Positions 1 through 11,180 of a stretch of 64,000 bases of DNA are shown here, in pieces. The position numbers were made by a program, and so were the translations under genes. Numbering within the stretch: position 1 is the first letter of the stretch; each line of letters begins with the position of its first letter. The stretch comes from Pseudomonas linyingensis (GTDB lineage Bacteria; Pseudomonadota; Gammaproteobacteria; Pseudomonadales; Pseudomonadaceae): assembly GCF_900109175.1 (NCBI RefSeq), contig NZ_FNZE01000001.1, positions 62,001-126,000 on the forward strand, written 5' to 3'. The notes under the pieces are model-generated. The model was given only the letters and a program-made list of their open reading frames with translations. It had not been told where the DNA came from and ran no database searches.

Positions 1-312
1 CTGGCGCGCATGGGGCAATACGAGGAGGCGCTGTCGGCCTTCGAGCAGGTCGAGCCGCGCGCCGAGGCCAGCAACGATGTTGGCTATATCTGCCTGATCG
101 AGGGCAAGCTGGCAGAGGCCGAACGCTTCTTCCGTAGCGCCATCGACCAGTCGCCGGCCCACTATGAGGTGGCCTTCCAGAACCTCAAGCGCGTTGAGCA
201 GATTCGTCGCATCCGCAACGAGGGTGGCAGTGTGGGTGAGTTGCAGGTGCCGCTGGCGCCAGTGGTCTCCAGTGTCAGCCTGCCTGCGACAGGGCACGTG
301 AAGATGCCTTGA
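1..312 (+). CDS. Tetratricopeptide-repeat protein, C-terminal part (TadD-like)
   Basis: This is the last 103 codons of a gene that begins before the window; the frame is open from base 1 and stops at 310-312. The visible part contains two TPR-like helix pairs: one around 'GQYEEALSAFEQVEP' and one around 'EGKLAEAERFFRSAIDQSP', followed by a short basic and then Val/Pro/Ala-rich tail without structure. The second repeat resembles the end of TadD-type pilotin/TPR proteins of Flp pilus loci, but with only the 3' end visible that identity is an inference. TPR proteins act as protein-protein scaffolds. No terminator with a T-run follows; a short hairpin repeat lies about 80 bases downstream. Confidence 0.7.
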   Translation: MARMGQYEEALSAFEQVEPRAEASNDVGYICLIEGKLAEAERFFRSAIDQSPAHYEVAFQNLKRVEQIRRIRNEGGSVGELQVPLAPVVSSVSLPATGHVKMP

Positions 313-390
313 ATTGTGGCGATCTGCCGGACAAGTGAGCAGGGAAATAGCATGAAGTGACAACAGTTACTGCTACCCCACCCCCGGCCT

Positions 391-410
391 CTCTCCCATG
401 ACTGGGAGAG
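391..410. repeat. CTCTCCCA/TGGGAGAG hairpin of a dispersed intergenic repeat
   Basis: Arms at 391-398 and 403-410 are perfect inverted complements with a 4-nt loop, preceded by an ACCCCCGGCC-type stretch. The same composition (CACCCCCGGCC next to CCTCTCCC hairpins) recurs at 59856-59946, so both look like members of one dispersed intergenic family common in Pseudomonas genomes. Confidence 0.55.
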
Positions 411-495
411 GGGTGAAAGTCGTGCATGCCATTGCTCAGGGTGAATGAGTCGCCCCTTCAGACGGTCCACTTTTGTTCTACTGCGAACGATTGTT

Positions 496-1350
496 CTACT
501 GCAGGCGATCCGATGCCCTTCTATCCAGTTGGTCGGGCAGGGGCGTTGTCGTTTCCGCTGGCTGAGCTTGCCGGCAGGCGCTCGGGCTGTGACCGAAATA
601 CTGGCGGAAGGCGCGGGCGAAATAGGAGGGGTCCTTGAAACCGACCATGTAGGCCACGCTGGAGACCGGGATCTCGCTGTTGAGCAGCAGTTCCTCGGCG
701 GCCTGCATGCGTTTGCGCATCACGTATTCCTGGAAGCCGATACCGCAGTTCTGCTTGAACATGCGGCTGAAGCGCACCACGGTCATGGCGCAGAGCTCGG
801 CCATTTCCTTCTCTTCGATCCGTTCCCGGAAGTGATTGTCGATATGCGCCAGGGCGGCGTAGAGCGGCTGGTGGGCATGCTGTCCGCGGTTCAGGCGCAC
901 GCAGTCGGGCAGTTGCTCGGTACGTACCGGGCGCAGACGCTGACTGCCCGGCGGGCGTCGGCGCAGTTCGTGCAGGTCGCGCAGGGACTTAAGGTAGCGC
1001 TGGCGCTCGGCGCCGGACAGCGGCAGGGTCAGATACTCCCAGGCGCCCGAGCGGAACGCCCACACGGCCAGTTCCTCGGAGTGCTGCACGGTGAGCATGG
1101 TGATCGGGATGGAGGGCGCGCGACGCTTGATCTCCAGCAACAGGTTCAGACCGCTGCTGTCGGGGCGGTCGAATTGCAGGCAGATCATGTCCGGCAGGTT
1201 CTTCTCGTCTGCTGCCGGCAGGCTGCCGAGACCATAGGCGAGGGTGACCTCGCACGGCGGAGTGAATTGCTGGGTGCACTGCTCGGCGTTCTGCGCGCTG
1301 GTCAGATCGAACCACAACAGACGGGGCTTGCTCGCGGCCTTGGCACTCAT
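496..1350 (-). CDS. AraC-family transcriptional regulator with degenerate receiver-like N-terminus
   Basis: A 284-residue protein. Residues ~1-125 look like a response-regulator receiver fold ('PRLLWFDL', 'PDMICLQFD', 'SIPITMLTVQHSEE'), but the usual conserved Lys near the end of the domain is replaced by a hydrophobic/Pro stretch ('YLTLPLSG'), so phosphorylation is doubtful. Residues ~165-270 form an AraC/XylS DNA-binding domain with two helix-turn-helix units; 'PVSSVAYMVGFKDPSYFARAF' is split by the typical 'GF.D.SYF.R.F' signature. It should bind DNA and respond to an unknown signal. It stands alone, convergent to the TPR gene and in the same direction as gdhA, which lies 190 bases upstream behind its own terminator. 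Its target is unknown. Confidence 0.85.
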   Translation of the reverse strand: MSAKAASKPRLLWFDLTSAQNAEQCTQQFTPPCEVTLAYGLGSLPAADEKNLPDMICLQFDRPDSSGLNLLLEIKRRAPSIPITMLTVQHSEELAVWAFRSGAWEYLTLPLSGAERQRYLKSLRDLHELRRRPPGSQRLRPVRTEQLPDCVRLNRGQHAHQPLYAALAHIDNHFRERIEEKEMAELCAMTVVRFSRMFKQNCGIGFQEYVMRKRMQAAEELLLNSEIPVSSVAYMVGFKDPSYFARAFRQYFGHSPSACRQAQPAETTTPLPDQLDRRASDRLQ

Positions 1351-1420
1351 TCCACTAACTACTCTACTGACTTGATTCTGCTATCAATTCAAGATCATTC
1401 AGGGCGGGCGGAAGAGAACC

Positions 1421-1442
1421 AATCCTCCTAAACGTGAGGATT
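1421..1442. promoter_or_regulatory. Candidate operator: AATCCTC-N8-GAGGATT
   Basis: A perfect 7-bp inverted repeat (1421-1427 and 1436-1442) with an 8-nt spacer, 71 bases upstream of the AraC-type regulator start and before the gdhA terminator. Dyad symmetry in the leader of a regulator suggests a protein-binding site, possibly for autoregulation; this is inference. Confidence 0.35.
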
Positions 1443-1473
1443 AAATGAGCTTTTTGGAATAAAAAATGCGAGG

Positions 1474-1502
1474 CAAGAAAAAGCCGGCACAGCGGCCGGC
1501 TT
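1474..1502 (-). terminator. Rho-independent terminator of gdhA
   Basis: Arms 1481-1488 and 1495-1502 pair perfectly (AAGCCGGC/GCCGGCTT); read on the minus strand the stem is followed by a T-rich tract. It sits 39 bases past the gdhA stop codon. Confidence 0.8.
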
Positions 1503-1540
1503 GTTCTGTACTGCTCAGGCAGCGTCGCGAGGCGGGAGCC

Positions 1541-4554
<3,014 letters not shown>

Positions 4555-4556
4555 GC

Positions 4557-6176
4557 TCAGCTCGCGGTTTTCGGGTGGGCGAAGGTGATACGGAAACAGG
4601 CGCCGCCTTCACGGGGAACGTGGTCGAGGCGGGCGCGGTTGCTTTCGCACAGCTCGCGGGAGATGTACAGGCCAAGGCCCGTGCCCTTGTTTTCGGTGCT
4701 GAAGAACGGCTCGAACAGGTTGCCCAGCTGGTCGGCGGGGATGCCGTCGCCGTCGTCGCTGATTTCCAGCACCGGCAGTTGCGTGGCGCCGTCGCGAAAC
4801 AGCTGCAGCCAGACCTGGCCCTTGTCGTGCTTGCGCGCGCTGTGGCGCAGGCCGTTTTGCACCAGGTTGGTGAGGATCTGGGTCAGCTGTTGCGGATCCA
4901 TGCGGGTCTGGATCGAGCCGGAGACGCATTGCAGGTTGACCGCCGAATCGCCGCGCTGGGTTTCGCGCAGTTCGCCGGCGAAGCGGTGCAGCCAGTAGCG
5001 CAGGTCGAGCAGCTGCGGTTCGGCCTGGCGCCGACGCGACAGTTGCAGGACGTTTTCCACCACCAGGTTCATGCGTCGCGAGTGGTCGAGGATGATCTGG
5101 GTCAGGCGGCGGTCGGGTGCGCTGAGGTCCTCGGCTTCCTGCAGCAGTTGGGCGGCGTGACTGATGGCACCGAGCGGGTTGCGGATTTCGTGGGCGATGC
5201 CGGCGGTCAGGCGACCGAGGGAGGCCAGCTTGAGTTGCTGCGCCTGCTGGGCGATCTGCGAGACGTCCTCGAGGAACACCAGGATGTCGCGCTCGCCCTT
5301 GCGGCGCAGCGGCACGAAGCTGGGCTGCAGCACCGGGCCTTCGGCGAAGGCCTGCAGGCTCTGCGGGCGCAAGGCCGGATTTTCCTGCCACTGCTGCAAG
5401 CGCTCGAGCAGCGCGGGACAGTGCGCGTCGAGGCGCTGGGTGACCAGTTGGCTCTGGCCGAGCAGGGTCTGGCTGCTGGGGTTGGCCAGTAGTACCCGCA
5501 GCTGCGGGTCGAGGACCAGGATGCCGGTGCGCATGCGCTGCAGGATCAGGGCGTTGAGCGCCTGCAGGTCGGCGACGTCGGCGGCGTGGCGGCGGGCCAG
5601 GGTTTCGCTCTGCTGCAGGCGCCGGCCGAGAGCCTGGATGATCAGCGCGGCGGCAAAGCACAGGGTGCCGAGGGCGCCAGCCTGCACGTACTGGGCGGTG
5701 GCCGCCGGGCGGCTGAGGCTGAGATAGAAGGTCAGGTAGATCAGCCCGCTGCTGGCCAGCGCGGCGATCAGCAGGCCGAGGCGCCCGCGCAGGATGCTGT
5801 TGGCGATCGCCACCGAGATCACCAGCAACGGCGCCAGGCCGCTGGGGATGCCGCCGGCGGCATAGAACAGGGCGCTGAGCAGGCTGACGTCGAACAGCGC
5901 CAGGCCGAACAGCTGCAGTGGCCGGTTGGCCTGCTGCAGCAGGACGCCAAGCACCACGTTGGTGGCCAGGTAGGCCCAGCTGCCGTAGCGGAACAGCTGG
6001 GGATCGGCCATGTCCAGCAGCTCGCGGTGCATGTTGCTGGTGACCAGCAGCACCAGAGCGAGGCCGACGCTGAGGCGATAGAGATGGTACAGGCGCAGGA
6101 TGCGCTGGCCCTGCTCGGCACTCGGCGACCAGAAGTCAGCGCGGTCCAGGGGGATTGTCCTGTTCGAGGTGGGCAC
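4557..6176 (-). CDS. pilS: Type IV pilus sensor histidine kinase PilS
   Basis: An inner-membrane sensor kinase with about six N-terminal hydrophobic segments within its first ~200 residues, a PAS-like region ('QRMRTGILVLDPQLRVLLANP'), a HisKA domain with the H-box 'GRLTAGIAHEIRNPLGAISH', and a HATPase domain ('NLVQNGL', 'SDDGDGIP', 'KGTGLGLYISREL'). It phosphorylates PilR. The start is uncertain: in-frame options are an ATG at 6227, a GTG at 6176 (used here, 539 residues) and a CTG at 6149. The CTG has an AGGAC ribosome site at good spacing and would give 530 residues, the length I recall for P. aeruginosa PilS. All three overlap the upstream small gene. Confidence 0.92.
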   Translation of the reverse strand: MPTSNRTIPLDRADFWSPSAEQGQRILRLYHLYRLSVGLALVLLVTSNMHRELLDMADPQLFRYGSWAYLATNVVLGVLLQQANRPLQLFGLALFDVSLLSALFYAAGGIPSGLAPLLVISVAIANSILRGRLGLLIAALASSGLIYLTFYLSLSRPAATAQYVQAGALGTLCFAAALIIQALGRRLQQSETLARRHAADVADLQALNALILQRMRTGILVLDPQLRVLLANPSSQTLLGQSQLVTQRLDAHCPALLERLQQWQENPALRPQSLQAFAEGPVLQPSFVPLRRKGERDILVFLEDVSQIAQQAQQLKLASLGRLTAGIAHEIRNPLGAISHAAQLLQEAEDLSAPDRRLTQIILDHSRRMNLVVENVLQLSRRRQAEPQLLDLRYWLHRFAGELRETQRGDSAVNLQCVSGSIQTRMDPQQLTQILTNLVQNGLRHSARKHDKGQVWLQLFRDGATQLPVLEISDDGDGIPADQLGNLFEPFFSTENKGTGLGLYISRELCESNRARLDHVPREGGACFRITFAHPKTAS

Positions 6177-6366
6177 GGCTGCAATACCAGCGGTTGTCGT
6201 GGGCGAGGGCTTCGGCTTGCGGCACATGTACCCCGCAGTGGGCGCAGCGCACCATCGGCTGGACCTTGGGCGCGGCCGGCGGGCGAGCCTTCTTCGGGCG
6301 GGTGAAGCTGCGCCACAGCCACCAGGCCAGGGCGAACAGGGCAAGCAGGATCAGTAGGCGAGCCAT
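6136..6366 (-). CDS. Small membrane-anchored zinc-ribbon protein (PP0621 family)
   Basis: A 76-residue protein with an N-terminal hydrophobic helix (residues ~3-18, 'LLILLALFALAWWLW'), a basic linker and a C-terminal Cys motif: 'VRCAHCGVHVPQAEA' followed by 'WYCSRAH', a CxxC plus Cys/His arrangement that could bind zinc. Such a protein is found just upstream of pilS in Pseudomonas genomes. Its 3' end overlaps the pilS 5' region, which implies translational coupling. The function is not known to me. Confidence 0.75.
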   Translation of the reverse strand: MARLLILLALFALAWWLWRSFTRPKKARPPAAPKVQPMVRCAHCGVHVPQAEALAHDNRWYCSRAHLEQDNPPGPR

Positions 6367-6450
6367 AATGCTCTCATGCGCAAGCGGAATCGGGCGCCAG
6401 TGTAGCGTCGCCGGCGGCGCGATCCCAGCACCGCCGGCCGCGACTGTGCG

Positions 6451-6480
6451 TTGTGTCGGCTGCGGCCGTTGCGGGACAAT
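6451..6480 (+). promoter_or_regulatory. Candidate sigma-70 promoter of nadE
   Basis: TTGTGT (6451-6456), an 18-base spacer and GACAAT (6475-6480), about 70 bases before the nadE start. Both boxes deviate moderately from consensus. Confidence 0.4.
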
Positions 6481-6551
6481 GCGGCCCTTACATCAGGCCC
6501 GGCGGGACTCTCACGGTTCCCGGCGCCTGTTCCCTTCATTTGGAGAGCAGC

Positions 6552-8186
6552 ATGAGTCAAGTCCTGCGGGTCGCGATGGCCCAGCTCAACCTGCGCGTCG
6601 GCGACATTCACGGCAATGTCGAGCGCATCATCGAGGCGGCCGGGCGCGCCCGCGAACAGTGGCAGGCCGATGTGATCGTGTTTCCCGAGCTGTCGCTGTG
6701 CGGCTATCCGCCGGAAGACCTGCTGTTCCGGGACAGCATGCAACTGCGCACTGAGGCCGCCCTCGAGCGCCTGGCCCGCGAGGTGCGTGACATCCGCCTG
6801 CTGATCGGCTTCCCCTGGGTGGAGGGCGAGCGGCGCTACAACGCCTGTGCGCTGCTCGATGACGGCCAGCAGGTGGCGCGCTACTACAAGCAGAAGCTGC
6901 CCAACTATCAGGTGTTCGACGAGAAGCGCTACTTCGATGCCGGCGACCAGCCGTGCGTGGTGGAGATCGCCGGCGTGCCGGTGGCGCTGAGCATCTGCGA
7001 GGACATCTGGCATGCCGAGCCGATGGCGGCGGCGCGTGCCGCCGGCGCGCGGCTGATGCTCAACCTCAATGCCTCGCCGTTCCACCTGGACAAGCAGCGC
7101 CTGCGCGAGGAGACCCTGGCGACGCGCGCGCGCGAAGGCGACATGCCGATCGTCTATGTCAACCAGGTCGGCGGCCAGGACGAGCTGGTGTTCGACGGCG
7201 GCTCCTGCGTGGTGGCGGCCAGCGGCCATGTGCTGCAGCGCGCGCCGGCCTACGAGGAAGGGTTGTTCCTCGCCGAGCTGCAGGTCGACGAGGAGCTGGT
7301 GCAGCCGCAGCCCGGCGCCTGCGTACCGCTGGCTGGCGAGGAGGCCAGCGTGTACGGCGCGCTGGTGCTCGGCGTACGCGACTATGTGCGCAAGAACGGC
7401 TTCAAGGGCGTGGTGCTCGGCCTGTCCGGCGGCATCGACTCGGCGCTGACCCTGGCGGTGGCGGTGGATGCCCTCGGTGCCGACCGGGTGGAGGCGGTGA
7501 TGATGCCGTACCACTACACCGCGCAGATCAGCCTCGAGGATGCCGAGGCCGAGGCGCGCACCTTGGGAGTGGCCTACAGCGTGCTGCCCATTGCGCCGAT
7601 GGTCGAGGCGTTCATGGGCACACTGGCGCCCGTGTTCGCCGGCCTGGCGCGCGACACCACCGAGGAGAATTTGCAGGCGCGCTGCCGCGGCACCCTGCTG
7701 ATGGCGATCTCCAACAAGAAGGGCTACCTGGTGCTGACCACCGGCAACAAGAGCGAGGTGGCGGTCGGCTATTGCACCCTGTACGGCGACATGGCCGGTG
7801 GCTTCGACGTGCTCAAGGACGTGCCCAAGACCCTGGTGTTCCGTCTCTGCGAGTATCGCAACAGCCTGGGTGGCGAGGTGATCCCGCAGCGGGTCATCGA
7901 CCGTCCGCCGTCGGCGGAGCTGGCGCCGGACCAGAAGGACGAGGATTCGCTGCCGCCTTATGCGGAGCTGGACGAGATCCTGCGCCTGTACGTGGAGGAG
8001 GACCAGTCGGCTGATGCCATCATCGCCCGCGGCTTCAGCGCCGAGAACGTGCGCCGCGTGCTGCGCCTGGTCGATCTCAACGAGTACAAGCGCCGCCAGG
8101 CCGCGGTCGGCCCGCGTATCACCCAGCGCGGCTTTGGCCGCGATCGCCGCTATCCGATCACCTCGGGCTGGCGCATCGGCGAGTGA
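6552..8186 (+). CDS. nadE: Glutamine-dependent NAD+ synthetase (two-domain form)
   Basis: A 544-residue enzyme that amidates deamido-NAD+ to NAD+ using ATP and glutamine. Residues ~5-260 form a nitrilase-type glutaminase domain with the Glu/Lys/Cys triad visible as E46 ('VFPELSLCGYPPEDLL'), K113 ('YYKQKLPNY') and C149 ('LSICEDIW'). The synthetase domain follows, with the ATP pyrophosphatase loop 'SGGIDSA' near residue 292 and 'TTGNKSE' further on. The ATG at 6552 was chosen because a GGAGA ribosome site precedes it and the nitrilase domain starts there. From memory, P. aeruginosa carries the short ammonia-dependent NadE (~275 residues) elsewhere, so this form at this position is a notable difference. 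Confidence 0.95.
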   Translation: MSQVLRVAMAQLNLRVGDIHGNVERIIEAAGRAREQWQADVIVFPELSLCGYPPEDLLFRDSMQLRTEAALERLAREVRDIRLLIGFPWVEGERRYNACALLDDGQQVARYYKQKLPNYQVFDEKRYFDAGDQPCVVEIAGVPVALSICEDIWHAEPMAAARAAGARLMLNLNASPFHLDKQRLREETLATRAREGDMPIVYVNQVGGQDELVFDGGSCVVAASGHVLQRAPAYEEGLFLAELQVDEELVQPQPGACVPLAGEEASVYGALVLGVRDYVRKNGFKGVVLGLSGGIDSALTLAVAVDALGADRVEAVMMPYHYTAQISLEDAEAEARTLGVAYSVLPIAPMVEAFMGTLAPVFAGLARDTTEENLQARCRGTLLMAISNKKGYLVLTTGNKSEVAVGYCTLYGDMAGGFDVLKDVPKTLVFRLCEYRNSLGGEVIPQRVIDRPPSAELAPDQKDEDSLPPYAELDEILRLYVEEDQSADAIIARGFSAENVRRVLRLVDLNEYKRRQAAVGPRITQRGFGRDRRYPITSGWRIGE

Positions 8187-8202
8187 CTGTCCGGCAGAAA
8201 TG

Positions 8203-8230
8203 AAAAAGGGAGGCCGTAGCCTCCCTTTTT
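8203..8230. terminator. Bidirectional terminator between nadE and bamD
   Basis: Stem AAAAAGGGAGGC/GCCTCCCTTTTT with a 4-nt loop. An A-run on one side and a T-run on the other let it end both convergent genes. Confidence 0.9.
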
Positions 8231-8245
8231 CATTGCCCGGTCGTG

Positions 8246-9262
8246 TCAGTCGAACAGGCCGAAGGTCATGCGCTTCCACCAGGAGCGCTTCGGTGCGTTG
8301 TCGTCTTCCTCGACTTCGTCGGGCTCGACCTCTTGCGCGTTTTCCGGCTGCAGCTCCTCGGGGATGGCTTCCAGGGCTTCCTCGTACTGGCGCTGCACAT
8401 CCTGGCTGGCGCGGGTCTGGCCCGGCGGCAGCGGCGCTTCGCTCTCGATCAGGCCAAGGGTGGCCTTGCTCATCCAGGAGCGTGTGTCGGCTTCCTTCTC
8501 GCTCGGCACGAACTCGCCGCTTTCCAGGGACGGGTGGTCCGGGTAGTTGAGCGTGAGGGTGGCCAGGCTGGTGGCGGCCAGATCGTCGAGGCCGAGGCGC
8601 TGGTAGGCTTCGGTCATCACCGCCAGGCCGTCGCCGACGGCCGGGGTTTCCTGGAAGTTTTCCACCACGTAGCGGCCGCGGTTGGCGGCGGCGACGTAGG
8701 CCTGGCGCTTGAGGTAGTAGTGCGCCACGTGCATTTCATAGGCGGCCAGCAGGTTGCGCAGGTAGATCATGCGCGCCTTGGCGTCCGGGGCGTAGCGGCT
8801 GTTCGGGTAGCGGGCGACCAGTTGGGCGAATTCGTTGAACGAGTCGCGGGCCGCGCCGGGATCGCGCTTGGTCATGTCCAGCGGCAGGAAGCGGGCCAGC
8901 AGGCCGCGGTCCTGGTCGAAGGAAGCCAGGCCCTTGAGGTACCAGGCATAGTCGGCGTTGGGGTGCTGCGGATGCAGGCGGATGAAGCGCTCGGCGGCGG
9001 CCTTGGCGGCTTCCGGCTCCTGGTTCTGGTAGTGGGCGTAGATCAGTTCGAGCTGCGCCTGCTCGGCGTAGCGACCGAACGGGTAGCGCGACTCCAGCGC
9101 CTTGAGCGAGGTCACCGCGCTGGTGTAACTGTCGTTGTCCAGGTGCTCCTGCGCTTGCTTGTACAGCTCGGCCTCGCTGAGGTTTTCGTCGATCACCTGC
9201 TGCGACGAGCAGGCGGCGGTGAGGGCGAGGGTGGCGATCAGCAGCAGGTGTTTCACTTGCAT
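8246..9262 (-). CDS. bamD: Outer membrane assembly lipoprotein BamD (ComL)
   Basis: A 338-residue lipoprotein of the BAM complex, which inserts beta-barrel proteins into the outer membrane. The signal peptide ends in a lipobox 'LTAACSS' with the lipidated Cys at position 18. Residues ~30-240 hold TPR-like helix pairs ('[20 protein letters not shown]', '[20 protein letters not shown]'). A long acidic, Glu/Pro/Gln-rich tail (~260-338) ends in a basic '[13 protein letters not shown]'; the tail is longer than in E. coli BamD (~245 residues) but such extensions are usual in Pseudomonas. It is divergent from rluD. Confidence 0.95.
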   Translation of the reverse strand: MQVKHLLLIATLALTAACSSQQVIDENLSEAELYKQAQEHLDNDSYTSAVTSLKALESRYPFGRYAEQAQLELIYAHYQNQEPEAAKAAAERFIRLHPQHPNADYAWYLKGLASFDQDRGLLARFLPLDMTKRDPGAARDSFNEFAQLVARYPNSRYAPDAKARMIYLRNLLAAYEMHVAHYYLKRQAYVAAANRGRYVVENFQETPAVGDGLAVMTEAYQRLGLDDLAATSLATLTLNYPDHPSLESGEFVPSEKEADTRSWMSKATLGLIESEAPLPPGQTRASQDVQRQYEEALEAIPEELQPENAQEVEPDEVEEDDNAPKRSWWKRMTFGLFD

Positions 9263-9306
9263 GGCGCTTGGGTTCCCTGGGGCCGGGTGCGTGACGGGGG
9301 CCGGCC

Positions 9307-9315
9307 TGATATGAT
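9307..9315 (+). promoter_or_regulatory. Candidate extended -10 promoter of rluD
   Basis: TGATATGAT (TG-n-TATGAT) about 94 bases before the rluD start, in the bamD–rluD divergent region. There is no good -35, which fits an extended -10 promoter. Confidence 0.45.
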
Positions 9316-9408
9316 TGGCGCCCCAGAATCCTCTGGGGGAAATTCGCCGTATTTAACCACAAGCCTGTGGCTGAAACCAAAGCCGCACGGCCCTCCCCGA
9401 TACCCGCC

Positions 9409-10371
9409 ATGTCCGAAATCATTCAATTGCGTGCCGAAGTGCCCTACGAGCTGGGCGGGCAACGTCTTGACCAGATCGCCGCCCAGGTATTTCCCGATCA
9501 CTCGCGCTCGCGCCTGGCCGGCTGGATCAAGGATGGTCGGCTGACCGTCGACGGCGCCGTGTTGCGTCCGCGCGACGTCGTCCACGGCGGCGCCGTGCTG
9601 CAGCTGGAGGCCGAGCGCGAGGCGCAAGTCGAGTATCTGGCGCAGGATATCGCCCTCAACGTCGTCTACGAGGACGAGCACCTGCTGGTGCTGGACAAGC
9701 CCGCCGGACTGGTGGTGCATCCGGCTGCCGGGCACGCCGACGGCACCCTGCTCAACGCCCTGCTGCATCACTGGCCCGAGTTGGCCAACGTGCCGCGTGG
9801 CGGCATCGTCCACCGTCTGGACAAGGACACCACCGGCCTGATGGTGGTGGCCAAGACCCTGGAGGCGCATACCAATCTGGTCGCCCAGCTGCAGGCGCGC
9901 AGCGTCAGCCGCGTCTACGAGGCCATCGTACTCGGCGTGGTCACCGCTGGCGGCAAGGTCGATGCCCCCATCGGTCGCCACTCGCAGCAGCGCCAGAAGA
10001 TGGCGGTGACCTCCACCGGCAAGCCGGCGGTTAGCCATTACCGGGTGCTCGAGCGCTTCCGCGCGCACACCCACGTGCGGGTCAAGCTGGAGACCGGGCG
10101 CACCCATCAGATTCGCGTGCACATGGCCCACGTCAACTTCCCACTGGTCGGCGATCCGCTCTATGGCGGCCGCTTCCGTATTCCGCCGGCGGCTAACCCG
10201 GTGCTGGTCCAGGCCCTGCGCGAGTATCCGCGCCAGGCACTGCATGCGCGCTTCCTCGAGCTGGATCACCCGGTGACCGGCGAGCGCATGGGCTGGGAAT
10301 CGGCACTGCCGGACGACCTGGTCGAGCTGCTCAACCTGCTGCGCGGCGACCGCGAGGCGTTCATCGGATGA
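9409..10371 (+). CDS. rluD: 23S rRNA pseudouridine synthase RluD
   Basis: A 320-residue enzyme that makes the pseudouridines of helix 69 of 23S rRNA. An N-terminal S4-like domain ('GQRLDQIAAQVFPDHSRSRL') precedes the catalytic domain with 'GIVHRLDKDTTGLMVVAK', whose Asp is the catalytic residue, and 'LETGRTHQIRVHM' near residue 230. The ATG at 9409 is preferred over a GTG at 9367 because homologous proteins start with MS-[DE]-IIQL. Its stop overlaps the pgeF start by 4 bases (ATGA), so the two are translationally coupled. Confidence 0.95.
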   Translation: MSEIIQLRAEVPYELGGQRLDQIAAQVFPDHSRSRLAGWIKDGRLTVDGAVLRPRDVVHGGAVLQLEAEREAQVEYLAQDIALNVVYEDEHLLVLDKPAGLVVHPAAGHADGTLLNALLHHWPELANVPRGGIVHRLDKDTTGLMVVAKTLEAHTNLVAQLQARSVSRVYEAIVLGVVTAGGKVDAPIGRHSQQRQKMAVTSTGKPAVSHYRVLERFRAHTHVRVKLETGRTHQIRVHMAHVNFPLVGDPLYGGRFRIPPAANPVLVQALREYPRQALHARFLELDHPVTGERMGWESALPDDLVELLNLLRGDREAFIG

Positions 10372-11117
10372 GTCTGGCCCTCGGTGATCTGCTGATCCCT
10401 GACTGGCCGGCGCCACCCAGCGTGCGCGCCTGCGTGACCACCCGCGCCGGTGGCGCCAGCCAGGCGCCGTTCGACAGCTTCAACCTCGGCGACCATGTCG
10501 GCGACGATCCGGCTGCCGTGGCCGAAAATCGCCGGCGCCTGCAGGCGTTGCTCGGCTGCCAGCCGGCCTGGCTCAGTCAGGTGCACGGCGTGGCGGTGGC
10601 CGAGGCCGATCCGGCGCAGGTCGCCGACGCCGACGCCAGCTGGAGCGCCACCCCCGGCATCGCCTGTACCGTCATGACCGCCGACTGCCTGCCGGTGCTG
10701 TTCTGCGACCGTGCCGGCAGCCGCGTGGCGGCGGCGCATGCCGGCTGGCGTGGGCTGGCGGCCGGGGTCTTGGAGGCCAGCGTCGCCGCGCTGGACTGCC
10801 CGGTCGATCAGGTGCTGGTCTGGCTGGGGCCGGCCATCGGCCCGCAGGTCTTCGAGGTCGGCGCCGAGGTACGCGAGGCCTTCGTCGCGCAGCATGCCGA
10901 GGCGGTCGCGGCGTTCGTGCCCAGCGTCAATCCCGGGCGCTTCATGGCCGACCTGTACCGGCTGGCGCGCATTCGCCTGGCGGCCATTGGTATCACCGCC
11001 GTATACGGTGGCGGGTTGTGCACCTTCAGTGATGCCGAGCGCTTCTATTCCTACCGCCGCGAGCCGCGTACCGGGCGATTGGCCAGCCTGATCTGGCTGG
11101 AGTCGTTAGCCCTGTAG
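10368..11117 (+). CDS. pgeF: YfiH/PgeF-family multicopper polyphenol oxidoreductase-like protein
   Basis: A 249-residue member of the YfiH/DUF152 family. Zinc-binding residues of the family are visible: His in 'LSQVHGV', Cys in 'MTADCLPVLF' and His in 'AAAHAGWRGLA'. Members are annotated as laccase-domain proteins, as purine nucleoside phosphorylases/adenosine deaminases, and in E. coli as a peptidoglycan editing factor that removes L-Ser mis-incorporated in place of L-Ala. Its position directly after rluD and before clpB is the conserved order in Pseudomonas. Catalytic role is inferred from family only. Confidence 0.9.
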   Translation: MSLALGDLLIPDWPAPPSVRACVTTRAGGASQAPFDSFNLGDHVGDDPAAVAENRRRLQALLGCQPAWLSQVHGVAVAEADPAQVADADASWSATPGIACTVMTADCLPVLFCDRAGSRVAAAHAGWRGLAAGVLEASVAALDCPVDQVLVWLGPAIGPQVFEVGAEVREAFVAQHAEAVAAFVPSVNPGRFMADLYRLARIRLAAIGITAVYGGGLCTFSDAERFYSYRREPRTGRLASLIWLESLAL

Positions 11118-11142
11118 GCGCCAGCAAGCTGGTTCCTGCAGG
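11111..11142. repeat. REP-like hairpin between pgeF and clpB
   Basis: An imperfect palindrome, CCTGTAGG…CCAG-CAAG-CTGG…CCTGCAGG. Its minus-strand reading, with 'ACCAGCTTGCTGG', resembles Pseudomonas REP sequences that are common in intergenic gaps. Confidence 0.5.
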
Positions 11143-11155
11143 TCTCTGCACCCCG

Positions 11156-11171
11156 CTTGACCCCGGTCAAG
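11156..11171. promoter_or_regulatory. Palindrome CTTGACC-CC-GGTCAAG upstream of the clpB promoter
   Basis: Perfect 7-bp arms with a 2-bp centre, ending 9 bases before the sigma-32 -35 box. One arm also resembles a -35 (CTTGACC). It could be an operator or a fortuitous duplication of the -35 motif. Confidence 0.4.
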
Positions 11172-11180
11172 TTCCCGCCC

